From the NCBI RefSeq assembly GCF_034009455.1, contig NZ_CP125380.1, forward strand, positions 3,051,501 through 3,115,500: a stretch of DNA of 64,000 bases, given 5' to 3'. Each line of letters opens with the position of its first letter. Position 1 is the first letter of the stretch. The notes beneath the pieces are model-generated. The model worked only from the letters and a program-made list of their open reading frames with translations. It did no database searches and was not told the DNA's origin. The position numbers and the translations under genes are program-made. Shown here piece after piece: positions 54,368-63,498 of this stretch. The DNA is from Pseudomonas sp. P5_109. GTDB lineage: Bacteria; Pseudomonadota; Gammaproteobacteria; Pseudomonadales; Pseudomonadaceae.

Positions 54368-56368
54368 ATGACCACCGAATTAAAAGCTGCAACCGCAGAA
54401 CCAAGTCCTTGGGAACAAGCCACGTTGTTTATCAACGGCACGAAAGTGGAATGGGGGGCGGAACTCGTTTTGTTCCGCGGGCAGGAGAGCGAAGTGACAG
54501 TGGAAGCTCCACCCGCGATCGCCAGGGAGCTCAACCTGGGGCTGGCTGGCAATGGCGGATTGGAGCCTGTTGCGTCGCCGGAATTCGGCGCCTGGTTGGC
54601 TCCCGTCAATGGCAAGTTCCATTGGAAGATTAAGCCGGATGCAGGCAAGAGCGGACGTATCTCCCTGGTGTTTTTCAGCCGGGAAGTGGTGGAGTCGTGG
54701 GAGCACCGAAGCCTGGTGATCTCGAGCAACCTGGCGGATGAGGCAGACGTGAAGATTGACGGCGTCGCCGTGCCTCCCGGGGGGAATTGGTTTTTCCGGG
54801 GTACGGCGCAAACGGTGACGTTGACCCCTAAACCCAACAGTCCGCTGGCCGGCATTCCAGTCACCCTGACCTGTGCTATCAAAAGCGGCCTCGGTACCTC
54901 CGACGTGGTGAGTGCGCCGCCCTTTGGCCGTGAGCAAACCACGTATAGCTGGGCAGTAACCGGGGCAACCAGAAGTGGCACCTTCCAGTTGGCGGTGGCG
55001 GGTAAAGGCATGACCACACCGATTACCTTGGCTGTCAGCAAGTTGCTGTCGAGTAACCTGGCGGATGAGGTTGAGGTAAAGATTGGTGGGCAAAGTGTGC
55101 CTGCCAGTGGAAATGTATTCATAAGGGGGCAGGCTCAGGAAGTTACGTTGATCCCTAAGCCAGGCAGTCCGATCGCCGGACACAATATTACGCTGACTTA
55201 TAAGGTGTTACAGGGGCTATTCCAAGGCGATATACGAAGTGCACCGCCATTTGGGGGGGGAGGAGTTACAAACTGGAAGTGGCAGTTGACTGGATATACC
55301 AGAAGCGGCACCTTCGAAATTTCTGTGGTAGGGCAGGGAATGTCTACTCCAATAAAAATTGCGATCAGCAAGTTGCTTTCGAACAACCTGGCGGATGAGG
55401 CAGACGTGAAGATTGACGGCGTCGCCGTGCCCGCCGGGGGCAATTGGTTTTACCGGGGCAAACCGCAAACGGTGACGCTAACCCCCAAACCCAACAGCCC
55501 GCTGGCCGGCCTTCCAGTTACCCTGACCTGCGCAATCAAAAGTGGCCTCGATATCGCCAATGTGGTGAGTGCACCGGCCTTCGGCAGTGAGCCAACTACC
55601 CATAGCTGGGCAGTGACCGGGAACACCAAGAGCGGCACCTTCCAATTGGCCTTGTCGGGCAAGGGCATGACCACACCGATTACCCTGGCTGTCAGCAAGT
55701 TGCTGTCGAGCAACCTGGCGGATGAGGCAGATGTGAAAATTGCCGGCGCCGCCGTGCCCACCGAGGGCAATTGGTTTTATCGGGATCATGGTCGAATAGT
55801 GACGTTGACCCCCAAGCCCAACAGCCCGTTGGACGGCCTTCCGGTCACGTTGACTTGGGAAATCAAAAGCGGTCTCAGTGCCGGCAGCGTGGTGAGTGTA
55901 CCGGCCTTTGGTAGTGAGCAAACCACCTATAGCTGGGCAGTATTGGGGAGGGTACATAGCGGAACGTTCCAACTGGCATTGGTGGGTAAGGGCATGACCA
56001 CACCGATTACCTTGACCGTCAGCAAATTGGTATCGGGCGATCTGAGGGATGAAGTTGAGGTGAAGATTGATGGGCAAAGTGTGCCTGACAGTGGAAATGT
56101 ATTCATAAAGGGGCAGGCTCAGGAAGTTACGCTGGTTCCTAAGCGGGGCAGTCCGATCGCTGGACACAATATTACGTTGACTTGTCAGCTCTTACAGGGG
56201 CTATCCCAGGGCGATATTCAAAGTGCACCGCCATTTGGAGGGATAGGAGGACCCAATTGGCGTTGGCAGGTGACCGGATATAACAGAAGCGGCACCTTCC
56301 AGATTTCTGTGGTAGGGGCGGGGGGAGTGATTAATCCATTGAAAATTGCGGTCAGCAAGTTGATTTAG
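54368..56368 (+). CDS. Large protein of alternating Ig-like repeats, unknown function
   Basis: A 666-residue protein without signal peptide or membrane segment. After an N-terminal beta-rich domain (about 1-115) come five repeats of about 110 residues. Type A (starting SSNLADEADVKIDGVAVP, with NWF.RG..QTVTLTPKPNSPL) and type B (DEVEVKI.GQSVP.SGNVFI.GQAQEVTL.PK..SPIAGHNITLT) alternate as A-B-A-A-B. Type A copies are nearly identical in DNA, pointing to recent duplication or gene conversion. The TAG stop at 56366 corresponds to a Ser codon in other repeats, so the gene looks shortened by mutation. The ribosome site is AAAAGGAAACG. Function is unknown; Ig-like stacks suggest a binding or adhesion role. 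Confidence 0.7.
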   Translation: MTTELKAATAEPSPWEQATLFINGTKVEWGAELVLFRGQESEVTVEAPPAIARELNLGLAGNGGLEPVASPEFGAWLAPVNGKFHWKIKPDAGKSGRISLVFFSREVVESWEHRSLVISSNLADEADVKIDGVAVPPGGNWFFRGTAQTVTLTPKPNSPLAGIPVTLTCAIKSGLGTSDVVSAPPFGREQTTYSWAVTGATRSGTFQLAVAGKGMTTPITLAVSKLLSSNLADEVEVKIGGQSVPASGNVFIRGQAQEVTLIPKPGSPIAGHNITLTYKVLQGLFQGDIRSAPPFGGGGVTNWKWQLTGYTRSGTFEISVVGQGMSTPIKIAISKLLSNNLADEADVKIDGVAVPAGGNWFYRGKPQTVTLTPKPNSPLAGLPVTLTCAIKSGLDIANVVSAPAFGSEPTTHSWAVTGNTKSGTFQLALSGKGMTTPITLAVSKLLSSNLADEADVKIAGAAVPTEGNWFYRDHGRIVTLTPKPNSPLDGLPVTLTWEIKSGLSAGSVVSVPAFGSEQTTYSWAVLGRVHSGTFQLALVGKGMTTPITLTVSKLVSGDLRDEVEVKIDGQSVPDSGNVFIKGQAQEVTLVPKRGSPIAGHNITLTCQLLQGLSQGDIQSAPPFGGIGGPNWRWQVTGYNRSGTFQISVVGAGGVINPLKIAVSKLI

Positions 56369-56540
56369 AACAATCTGTCGGATGAGGCTGTCGTTAAATT
56401 GATGGCGTTGATGTATCCAATAATGAAGTTCCCTGTCTTAGTAGTTCAAAGCGCACAGTTACATTAGTTCCTAAAGCGGATAGCCCATTAGCTGGTAATA
56501 AAGTCAGTTTGCTATCCGGCAGCGGAGTAGGTTGAGTTTG
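56369..56540 (+). pseudogene. Decayed sixth repeat downstream of the repeat protein
   Basis: Directly after the TAG the DNA still reads NNLSDEAVVK, and after a one-base deletion continues DGVDVSN...RTVTLVPKADSPLAGNKVSL, clearly a copy of the upstream repeats. It ends at a stop near 56537. The nonsense change (TCG to TAG) and the deletion show it is no longer translated as part of the protein. Confidence 0.75.
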
Positions 56541-56594
56541 TTAGCAGGCCAAAGTGATTTGATTGCCGAGCGACCGGTGGTAACAGTGTGAACT

Positions 56595-56631
56595 AAAGGC
56601 AGCCTATCTCCCTGATCGGCTGCCTTTTTTT
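56595..56631 (+). terminator. Intrinsic terminator after the repeat-protein gene
   Basis: AAAGGCAGCC pairs with GGCTGCCTTT around a 13-base loop, followed by a run of T. Classic Rho-independent form, 225 bp after the present stop but only about 55 bp after the end of the decayed repeat, which supports the original gene having reached that far. Confidence 0.85.
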
Positions 56632-56646
56632 CATTCGGAACCAGAA

Positions 56647-57414
56647 TCAGGACAGGAAGCCACCATCCACATTCAGCGAAACACCCGTGGTGTAGCTCGA
56701 AGCATCGCTGGCGAGGTAAAGCACCGCCCCCGCCATCTCACTCGGGTCCGCCACACGCTTGAGCGGAATCTGCTGCAAAGCGGTATTCAGAATTGCCTCA
56801 TTCTTCACCAGCGCCGAGGCGAATTTAGTGTCGGTGAGGCCTGGGAGCAAGGCATTGCAACGGATCCCGAACTGCGCACATTCCTTGGCGAACACCTTGG
56901 TCATGTTGATCACCGCCGCCTTGGTCACCGAGTAGATGCCCTGGAAGATCCCCGGCGAAACACCGTTGATCGAGGCGACGTTGATGATGCTGCCGCCACC
57001 GTTTTCGCGCATCAGCTTGCCGGCTTCGACCGACATGAAGAAGTAGCCGCGAATGTTCACGTCGACGGTTTTCTGGAAGGCGCTGAGGTCGGTGTCCAGC
57101 ACGTTGCAGAACTGCGGGTTGGTCGCGGCGTTGTTGACCAGGATGTCGAGGCGGCCGAACTGTTCCTTGATGCCGGCGAAGACCTGGCTGATCTGTTCCA
57201 TTTCGCCGATGTGGCAGGCGATGGCGGTGGCTTTGCCGCCGGCAGCGATGATCGCGTCGGCGACGTGTTGGCAGCCTTCAAGCTTGCGGCTCGAGACGAT
57301 CACGTGGGCGCCTTGCTGGGCCAGCAATTTGGCGATGGCTTCACCGATGCCACGGCTGGCGCCGGAGACGAAAGCGATCTTGCCGTCGAGGTCGAACAAC
57401 TGAGTCTTGGACAT
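56647..57414 (-). CDS. SDR-family oxidoreductase
   Basis: A 255-residue classical short-chain dehydrogenase: cofactor motif SGASRGIGEA, NNAATNP, catalytic Ser-Tyr-Lys (NVASING...YSVTKAA) and C-terminal YTTGVSLNVDGG. NAD or NADP use is not clear (SSRK after the second strand suggests NADP). It is co-directional with the phosphotransferase gene but has a REP between, with no clear pathway. Confidence 0.88.
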   Translation of the reverse strand: MSKTQLFDLDGKIAFVSGASRGIGEAIAKLLAQQGAHVIVSSRKLEGCQHVADAIIAAGGKATAIACHIGEMEQISQVFAGIKEQFGRLDILVNNAATNPQFCNVLDTDLSAFQKTVDVNIRGYFFMSVEAGKLMRENGGGSIINVASINGVSPGIFQGIYSVTKAAVINMTKVFAKECAQFGIRCNALLPGLTDTKFASALVKNEAILNTALQQIPLKRVADPSEMAGAVLYLASDASSYTTGVSLNVDGGFLS

Positions 57415-57519
57415 GGGATTTCCTTCTTATGCGGTCGAATGCTGGGGTAGAGGCTAATGCTGTTCGGTGAGGACGAACTTGCTGCGTTTGGCCAGTAATC
57501 GCGCGTTAGCGTTCACGAC

Positions 57520-57544
57520 CTTCGCGAGCAAGCTCGCTCCTACA
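57520..57544. repeat. Solitary REP
   Basis: A single CTTCGCGAGCAAGCTCGCTCCTACA element without a partner. The preceding 20 bp (57502-57520) match the REPIN spacer core, so it may be half of a former REPIN. Confidence 0.8.
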
Positions 57545-57560
57545 GGGGATCGCATCGTGG

Positions 57561-58628
57561 TCAGAGGCTGGATTTCTGGATGACCTGCAAGCTCATCTGC
57601 TCCAGCAGCTTGTTCATGTGAATGAACTGCGCGAAGCGTTTGTCCTGGGTCTGGCCATGGTAGAAGCGGTAGTAGATCTGCTGCACGATGCCGGCCAGGC
57701 GGAACAGGCCGTAGGTGTAGTAGAAGTCGAAATTGTCGATGCGGATGCCCGAGCGTTCGGCGTAGTAGTCGACGAACTCGCGGCGGGTCAACATGCCCGG
57801 CGCGTGGCTCGGCTGGCGGCGCATCATCTGCACCGGCGCCGGATCATCGGCTTCGATCCAGTAGGCGAGGGTGTTGCCCAGGTCCATCAACGGATCGCCG
57901 AGAGTGGTCAGTTCCCAGTCAAGCACGCCGATGATCTGCATCGGATTGTTCGGGTCGAGGATGACGTTGTCGAAGCGGTAGTCGTTGTGCACGATGCTGG
58001 AGGTCGGATGGTCGGCCGGCATCTTGTCGTTGAGCCAGGCCTTGACCGCTTCCCATTGGGGCGCATCGGGGGTCAGGGCTTTTTCGTAGCGATCGCTCCA
58101 GCCTTTGATTTGCCGCGCCACGTAGCCTTCGGGTTTACCCAGGTCGCCCAGGCCGTAGGCGTTGTAGTCGACGCGATGCAGTTCCACGAACTTGTCGATG
58201 AAGCTCTTGCACAGGGTTTCGGTTTTTGCCGAATCCAGCCCGAGTTCCGGTGGCAGTTCCGAGCGCAGGATGATGCCGTTGACCCGTTCCATCACGTAGA
58301 ACTCGGCACCGATCACCGATTCGTCGGTGCAGTGAACGTAGGCTTTCGGGCAGTACGGAAAGCCGTCGCGCAGTTGATTGAGGATGCGGAATTCACGGCC
58401 CATGTCATGGGCGGATTTGGCCTTGTGGCCGAACGGCGGGCGACGCAGGACGAATTCCTGTTCGGGGTATTCCAGCAAGTAGGTGAGGTTTGAAGCGCCG
58501 CCCGGAAACTGGCTGATCTGCGGCAAACCGCTGAGCCCCGGAATATGGGCCTTGAGGTACGGATCGATCAGGCTCGCATCGAGCTCTTCGCCGGTGCGGA
58601 TACGGGTGGACTGGTCATTAAGCGCCAT
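57561..58628 (-). CDS. APH-family phosphotransferase (ACAD10/11-like)
   Basis: A 355-residue aminoglycoside phosphotransferase/kinase-fold protein. The catalytic loop is IVHNDYRFDN (HxDxxxxN), the metal motif VLDWELTTLGDPLMDLG, and the nucleotide-binding region LPQISQFPGGASNLTYLL. Bacterial members linked to acyl-CoA dehydrogenases are thought to phosphorylate hydroxyacyl-CoA. The neighbour is an SDR and a 2-hydroxyacid dehydrogenase; no acyl-CoA dehydrogenase lies in the window. Confidence 0.88.
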   Translation of the reverse strand: MALNDQSTRIRTGEELDASLIDPYLKAHIPGLSGLPQISQFPGGASNLTYLLEYPEQEFVLRRPPFGHKAKSAHDMGREFRILNQLRDGFPYCPKAYVHCTDESVIGAEFYVMERVNGIILRSELPPELGLDSAKTETLCKSFIDKFVELHRVDYNAYGLGDLGKPEGYVARQIKGWSDRYEKALTPDAPQWEAVKAWLNDKMPADHPTSSIVHNDYRFDNVILDPNNPMQIIGVLDWELTTLGDPLMDLGNTLAYWIEADDPAPVQMMRRQPSHAPGMLTRREFVDYYAERSGIRIDNFDFYYTYGLFRLAGIVQQIYYRFYHGQTQDKRFAQFIHMNKLLEQMSLQVIQKSSL

Positions 58629-58772
58629 GCTTATCCCTTCTGCTTATTCTGGAGGCCTGAAACTATTGGCTAATCTAATGCGCACACCGCTCCCCCACAA
58701 CCGCGAACGGCTCTTATAGGTGAGCGTGTTGCCGGCCAATCATTGTTTTTGATACAGGTGTTTGAATCACCG

Positions 58773-59738
58773 TCAGTGAGCGACCTGGCTCAGGGTCGGC
58801 GGCAAGTCGATCGGCGTCAGCACCGGTTGATTGGAGAAAAACGCCACGAGGTTCTTGCCCACCAGTTCGACGGTGCCCTGGGTGGCTTCCGGGGACAGCC
58901 CGGCGACATGCGGCGTGAGGATCACGTTGCTCAGGGTCTTGAGCGCATCCGGCACTTGCGGTTCGTGATCGAACACATCCAGTGCCGCACCGGCGATCCG
59001 GCGTTGCTCCAGGGCGATGATCAGGTCAGCGGTGGCAATCACGCTGGCCCGGGCGATGTTGACGATAAACCCCTTGGGACCCAACGCGTCGAGCACCTGG
59101 CGATTGATCAGGTGCTTGGTGCCCAGGCCGCCGGGCGTGGCGACGACCAGGAAGTCCGAGGCGCGCGCCAGTTCGGTCGGGGTCGAGCAGAACGTGTAGG
59201 GCACATCGCTGCGATGCTGGCGGTTGTGGTAGCTGATGCTCATGTCGAACCCGGCGCCGGCGCGTTTGGCGATGGCCATGCCGACCGCGCCGAGGCCGAG
59301 GATGCCCAGGCGTTTGCCGGCGAGGGAAGGGCGCATGATCTTCGGCCACTCGCCGCGCCGTACGGCGGCATCACAGCGGGGTACGTCGCGCACCAGCGAC
59401 AGCAGCAGCGCCATGGCATGGTCGGCGACGGACGAGGCGTTGACCCCGGCGCCGTTGGTGACGGTGATACCCCGGTTGGCGGCGGCCTGCAGGTCGACGT
59501 GTTCATAGCCGGCGCCGATCACGCAGATGATCCTGAGTTTGGGCAGCGCGGCGATTTCATCGGCATACAACCCTAATGGGCCGCGGGTGAGGACAGCATC
59601 GATCTGTCCGGCATGGCGGGCGATGGCTTCGGCGCGCTCGGCGGGCGTCGGGGCCAGAATCAGGTGAAAGCCCTGATGCTCGAGGATTGGCAGGTAATCA
59701 TTGATGGTTTCAACCAGTACCAGAACGGTTACAGGCAT
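58773..59738 (-). CDS. D-isomer-specific 2-hydroxyacid dehydrogenase
   Basis: A 321-residue enzyme of the GyaR/hydroxypyruvate reductase type. Nucleotide motif LGILGLGAVGMAIAKRA (GxGxxG), catalytic Arg in NIARASVI, Glu in DVFDHEPQVP and His in TPHVAGLSPEA. It probably reduces glyoxylate/hydroxypyruvate or 2-ketogluconate. Its substrate cannot be read. Confidence 0.88.
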   Translation of the reverse strand: MPVTVLVLVETINDYLPILEHQGFHLILAPTPAERAEAIARHAGQIDAVLTRGPLGLYADEIAALPKLRIICVIGAGYEHVDLQAAANRGITVTNGAGVNASSVADHAMALLLSLVRDVPRCDAAVRRGEWPKIMRPSLAGKRLGILGLGAVGMAIAKRAGAGFDMSISYHNRQHRSDVPYTFCSTPTELARASDFLVVATPGGLGTKHLINRQVLDALGPKGFIVNIARASVIATADLIIALEQRRIAGAALDVFDHEPQVPDALKTLSNVILTPHVAGLSPEATQGTVELVGKNLVAFFSNQPVLTPIDLPPTLSQVAH

Positions 59739-59871
59739 GCTTGGCTCCCTGTGGGCATCGAAAAATCGGCTCGGACGTGATGTGAGATTGCTGATTCAAG
59801 GATAGCTTGGCAACCGCCAGCTGCGGTCAGTGTAGGAGCCTGCGGACCTTTATTGCGGCGTTTACGTCCCT

Positions 59872-60806
59872 TGTAGGAGCTGGCTTGCCAGCGATGGTCG
59901 TTAACGATAACGCGTATGAGCTGGATAAGCGCGGCGCGTTGGAGTCCATCGCCAGCAAGCCGGCTCCTACAGTTTGGCGTTCACATCATTTCGACCAGTA
60001 CGCGGTCTCCTGTAGGAGCTGGCTTGCCAGCGATGGTCGTCAACGATAACGCGTGTGGACAGGATAAACGCGGCGCACTGGAGTCCATCGCCAGCAAGCC
60101 GGCTCCTACAGTTTGGCGTTCACACTATTTCGACTGGAACGCAGTCCCTTGTAGGAGCTGGCTTGCCAGCGATGGTCGTGAACGATAACGCGTGTGACCT
60201 GGATAAACGCGGCGCACTGGAGTCCATCGCCAGCAAGCCGGCTCCTACAGTTTGGTGTTCACATCATTTCGACTCGGACGCGGTCCCTTGTAGGAGCTGG
60301 CTTGCCAGCGATGGTCGTTAACGAAGACGCGTGTGAATTGGATAAACGCGGCGCACTTGAGTCCATCGCCAGCAAGCCGGCTCCTACAGTTTGGCGTTCA
60401 CACTATTTCGACTGGAACGCGGTCCCTTGTAGGAGCTGGCTTGCCAGCGATGGTCGTTAACGAAGACGCGTATGAACCGGATAAACGCGGCGCACTTGAG
60501 TCCATCGCCAGCAAGCCGGCTCCTACAGTTTGGCGTTCACACTATTTCGACTGGAACGCAGTCCCTTGTAGGAGCTGGCTTGCCAGCGATGGTCGTTAAC
60601 GATGACGCGTGTGAATTGGATAAACGCGGCGCACTTGAGTCCATCGCCAGCAAGCCGGCTCCTACAGTTTGGTGTTCACACTATTTCGACTGGAACCCGG
60701 TCCCTTGTAGGAGCTGGCTTGCCAGCGATGGTCGTTAACGATAACGCGTATGAATTGGATAAACGCGGCGCGTTGGAGTCCATCGCCGGCAAGCTGGCTC
60801 CTACAG
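59872..60806. repeat. Tandem array of seven 139-bp REPIN units
   Basis: Units begin at 59872, 60011, 60150, 60289, 60428, 60567 and 60706, exactly 139 bp apart. Each holds a REP (TGTAGGAGCTGGCTTGCCAG), a spacer with GGTCGT.AACGATAACGCG, an inverted REP, and a 39-bp linker (TTTGGCGTTCACA.CATTTCGAC). The last unit lacks the linker and runs into the tetR stop codon. Units differ by a few substitutions only. A degenerate REP fragment at 59831 precedes. Every unit keeps an open frame of 88 codons, a by-product of the repeated sequence rather than a gene. Confidence 0.93.
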
Positions 60807-61400
60807 TTTCCCGGGATTGCGGGGCATGAGAGCGGCGCGTGCGGCTTCGAGAATCTCGTCCGACAACGGATCGCCGCGGGTGGCCCGGGACAGCATCAGC
60901 GCACCGAACATCAACGAGTACTGCACCAGCGCCTGCTGCCGTTTACTGGCTGCATCCTCTGTGTCCAGCAGCGTACCCAGGGAGTCGAGCAGGTTGTTCA
61001 GGCCTTGCAGGTAGGTTTGGCGCAAACCGCTGTCGGCGGCCTCGTGGCACATGTCTCCGGCGAAGGCCACCACCGGGCAGGCGTCGCCCGGATTGTCCCG
61101 GCTTTCGTCGGACATATAGAGCTCGACCACGGCGCGATGAGCGGCGTCCTTGTTGTCATGCCCGGCCACCCGCGCTTGCCAGCGTTGCGCGGCCTGCTCG
61201 AAGGCCCGGCCACTGGCTTCCTGCGCCAGGGCTTCTTTGGATTCGAAGTGCCCGTAGAAGCCGCCGTGGGTCAGGCCCGCGGCGGCCATCACATCGACCA
61301 CGCTGATCCCGTGCAAGCCGCGTTCGCGAAACAGCCGCGTGGCGGCATCGACGATAGTCTCGCGGTTGAGGTCGGCTTGTTTACGGGAAACTCGGGGCAT
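60801..61400 (-). CDS. TetR-family transcriptional regulator
   Basis: A 199-residue TetR regulator with N-terminal HTH (ETIVDAATRLFRERGLHGISVVDVMAAAGLTHGGFYGHFESKEAL, about 13-57). The C-terminal domain (HRAVVELYMSDESRDNPGDACPVVAFAGDMCHEA) is of the type next to oxidoreductases or efflux genes. ATG 61400 (MPRVSRKQAD) is used. Its last codons and stop TAG come from the last REP of the array, so the C-terminus was probably reset by REP insertion. It follows the tautomerase gene on the same strand. Confidence 0.87.
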   Translation of the reverse strand: MPRVSRKQADLNRETIVDAATRLFRERGLHGISVVDVMAAAGLTHGGFYGHFESKEALAQEASGRAFEQAAQRWQARVAGHDNKDAAHRAVVELYMSDESRDNPGDACPVVAFAGDMCHEAADSGLRQTYLQGLNNLLDSLGTLLDTEDAASKRQQALVQYSLMFGALMLSRATRGDPLSDEILEAARAALMPRNPGKL

Positions 61401-61428
61401 GGGTAACTCTCGGTTCGCAGGTTGAATA

Positions 61429-61812
61429 TCAGAGGGCGTACTGGGCAATTCCATTGCCGAACGACCAGTTCTCTTTTTTCACTTCCACCAGGTTAATGAA
61501 AACGTCCTCCAGGCGTACGGCCAGCTCTGCATTAAGGCTTTCAGCGATGGTTTTGTAGAGACGTTTTTTCTGCTCGATGGTCCGGCCTTCGCTCATGGTG
61601 ATCTGGATCACCACCAGTTGGTCGGTGCGGTCGATGCCCAGGTAACCGGGATCAAAGATGAAATGCTGCTCATCGTGTTCGTTCAGGATCTGGAAGTTAT
61701 CGTTTTCCGGCACGCCGATGGTGCTGTGCATGGCGGCATAGATCAGTTGGCCGATGCGCTTGGCGTGGGTGGGGTCCTGATGTTTTTTGATGTCGACGCG
61801 AACCAGTGGCAT
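61429..61812 (-). CDS. Tautomerase-family protein (127 aa)
   Basis: Tautomerase-superfamily protein whose catalytic Pro follows Met (MPLVRVDI). Typical of the longer approximately 128-residue group: HAKRIGQLIYAAMHSTIGVPENDNFQIL, FIFDPGYLGI, VVIQITMSEGRT, QKKRLYKTIAESL, EDVFINLVEVKKENWSFG. ATG 61812 gives Pro-1; longer frames upstream break this. The reaction is unknown. It lies 28 bp before tetR, a probable two-gene operon. Confidence 0.88.
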   Translation of the reverse strand: MPLVRVDIKKHQDPTHAKRIGQLIYAAMHSTIGVPENDNFQILNEHDEQHFIFDPGYLGIDRTDQLVVIQITMSEGRTIEQKKRLYKTIAESLNAELAVRLEDVFINLVEVKKENWSFGNGIAQYAL

Positions 61813-62174
61813 GGGAAGACTCCAGAAGGAATGCAGGTGGGTTAAAAATACATGATGGTAGACCTTTATCAAGTGCGAACTGCTCTTTGGCGATCAAGTG
61901 CCCGCACCGCAATCACCGCATTCCTTTGTAGGAGCCGACTTGCCGGCGATGGGGCCGTGGAACATGGCGGTAATCTTGAGGTCGCCATCGCTGGCAAGCC
62001 AGCTCCTACAGGGGTTTTATCGGCAACCTGGTACCACCGTTCCTCACCTAAGTCTTTGCTTCTGCTCACTAATCCCCCAGAATGCCGCCCCTGTTTCGGC
62101 CGGGCGCTGCCTGTCGGGTATTCCGACGCGTCCTGGCCGGGTGGCAAGTGACCGGAATGTGGAGATCCCACCGG
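61813..62174. other. 362-bp intergenic region with REPIN, upstream of the SdaC-type gene
   Basis: Divergent promoter region. It holds the REPIN at 61927-62010; the remainder is the leader of the transporter gene, with a small GTCGG/CCGAC stem near 62115. I see no further gene. Confidence 0.5.
61927..62010. repeat. REPIN (TGTAGGAGCCGACTTGCCGGCGATGG type)
   Basis: An inverted pair with unequal arms (left ..CCGACTTGCCGG.., right ..CTGGCAAGCCAG..), spacer about 33 bp without the shared core. Confidence 0.85.
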
Positions 62175-63455
62175 ATGAATGATCAGGCCAATAGCGTTAA
62201 CGAACGCTATGTAGACGCGACACCAGCAACGCTGTCGAGCTGGAATCGCCAAGACACCACCTGGATGCTTGGCCTGTTTGGCACGGCGATTGGTGCGGGT
62301 ACCCTGTTTTTGCCGATCAACGCAGGCCTGGGCGGTTTCTGGCCGCTGCTGGTCCTGGCGTTGCTGGCGTTCCCGATGACGTTCTACGCACACCGCGGGC
62401 TGACCCGGTTCGTGCTGTCCGGTCGCGAAGGCGCCGACATCACTGAAGTGGTGGAAGAGCATTTCGGCATCAAGGCCGGTGCGCTGATCACCTTGCTGTA
62501 CTTCTTCGCCATTTTCCCGATCCTGCTGATCTACAGCGTGGCGCTGACCAACACCGTGGGCAGTTTCCTCGAGCATCAACTGCACATCACGCCGCCACCG
62601 CGCGCCGCGCTGTCGCTGGTGCTGATCCTTGGTCTGCTGGCGGTGGTGCGTTGCGGCGAGCAACTGATCGTCAAGGCCATGAGCCTGATGGTCTATCCGT
62701 TCATCGTCGCGCTGCTGTTCCTGGCGGTGTACCTGGTTCCGCACTGGAACGGCGGCATCCTGAGCACCGCCAGCAGCGTGCCGGCACCCTCGGCGCTGTT
62801 GCACACCCTGTGGCTGGCGATCCCGGTAATGGTGTTCTCGTTCAACCATTCGCCGATCATCTCGGCGTTCGCCGTGGACCAGAAGCGTCGCTACGGTGAG
62901 CACGCCGAGGAGCGCAGCTCGCAGATCCTGTCTCGCGCCCACCTGCTGATGGTGGTGATGGTGCTGTTCTTCGTCTTCAGTTGCGTGCTGACCCTGTCGC
63001 CAGCGCAACTGGCTGAAGCCAAGGCGCAGAACCTGTCGATCCTGTCGTACCTGGCCAACCACTTCAGCAATCCGACCATCGCCTTCGCGGCGCCGTTGAT
63101 AGCCTTCGTGGCCATTTCCAAGTCGTTCCTTGGGCACTACATCGGTGCCAGCGAAGGTCTCAAGGGCCTGATCGTCAAGAGCGGCAAGCGTCCGTCGGCC
63201 AAGGCCCTGGACCGCATGACCGCTGCGTTCATGCTGGTAGTGTGCTGGATCGTTGCCACGCTGAACCCGAGCATTCTCGGCATGATCGAGACCCTCGGTG
63301 GCCCGGTGATCGCGGCGATCCTGTTCCTGATGCCGATGTACGCCATCCGCAAGGTGCCGGCGATGGCGCGCTATCGCGGTCAGGCGTCCAACGTCTTCGT
63401 GACGGCGGTGGGCCTGGTGGCGATTTCGGCGTTGGTCTATTCGCTGACCGCGTGA
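62175..63455 (+). CDS. sdaC: Serine transporter-like protein (SdaC/HAAAP family)
   Basis: A 426-residue transporter with about 11 segments. The first is WMLGLFGTAIGAGTLFLPINAGLGGFWPLLVLA, with the GAGxLFLP motif of the hydroxy/aromatic amino acid permease family; further AHRGLTRFVLSGREGADITEVVEEHFG, MVFSFNHSPIISAFAVDQKR, AISKSFLGHYIGASEGLKGL. ATG 62175 (MNDQANSVNERYVD) follows GGAG. It probably moves L-serine with protons. A terminator follows. L-serine deaminase, its usual partner, is not in the window. Confidence 0.9.
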   Translation: MNDQANSVNERYVDATPATLSSWNRQDTTWMLGLFGTAIGAGTLFLPINAGLGGFWPLLVLALLAFPMTFYAHRGLTRFVLSGREGADITEVVEEHFGIKAGALITLLYFFAIFPILLIYSVALTNTVGSFLEHQLHITPPPRAALSLVLILGLLAVVRCGEQLIVKAMSLMVYPFIVALLFLAVYLVPHWNGGILSTASSVPAPSALLHTLWLAIPVMVFSFNHSPIISAFAVDQKRRYGEHAEERSSQILSRAHLLMVVMVLFFVFSCVLTLSPAQLAEAKAQNLSILSYLANHFSNPTIAFAAPLIAFVAISKSFLGHYIGASEGLKGLIVKSGKRPSAKALDRMTAAFMLVVCWIVATLNPSILGMIETLGGPVIAAILFLMPMYAIRKVPAMARYRGQASNVFVTAVGLVAISALVYSLTA

Positions 63456-63498
63456 TCGACCGGCCTGCTCGCGCAGTGCCGGATTGACAGCTACAGTG

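Noticed and set aside
57561-58628. Aminoglycoside resistance gene
   Set aside because: The kinase fold is shared, but length and sequence match the chromosomal ACAD10/11-like phosphotransferases and no resistance context is present.
59872-60806. Possible CRISPR array
   Set aside because: Units are 139 bp and nearly identical over their whole length, with no unique spacers and no cas genes nearby.
59916-60829. Six overlapping 88-codon frames in the repeated region, which could suggest a family of small proteins
   Set aside because: Each starts in one repeat and ends in the next; they contain translated REP palindromes (RLLQFGV, RSWLASDGR) and have no ribosome sites. They come from the 139-bp periodicity.
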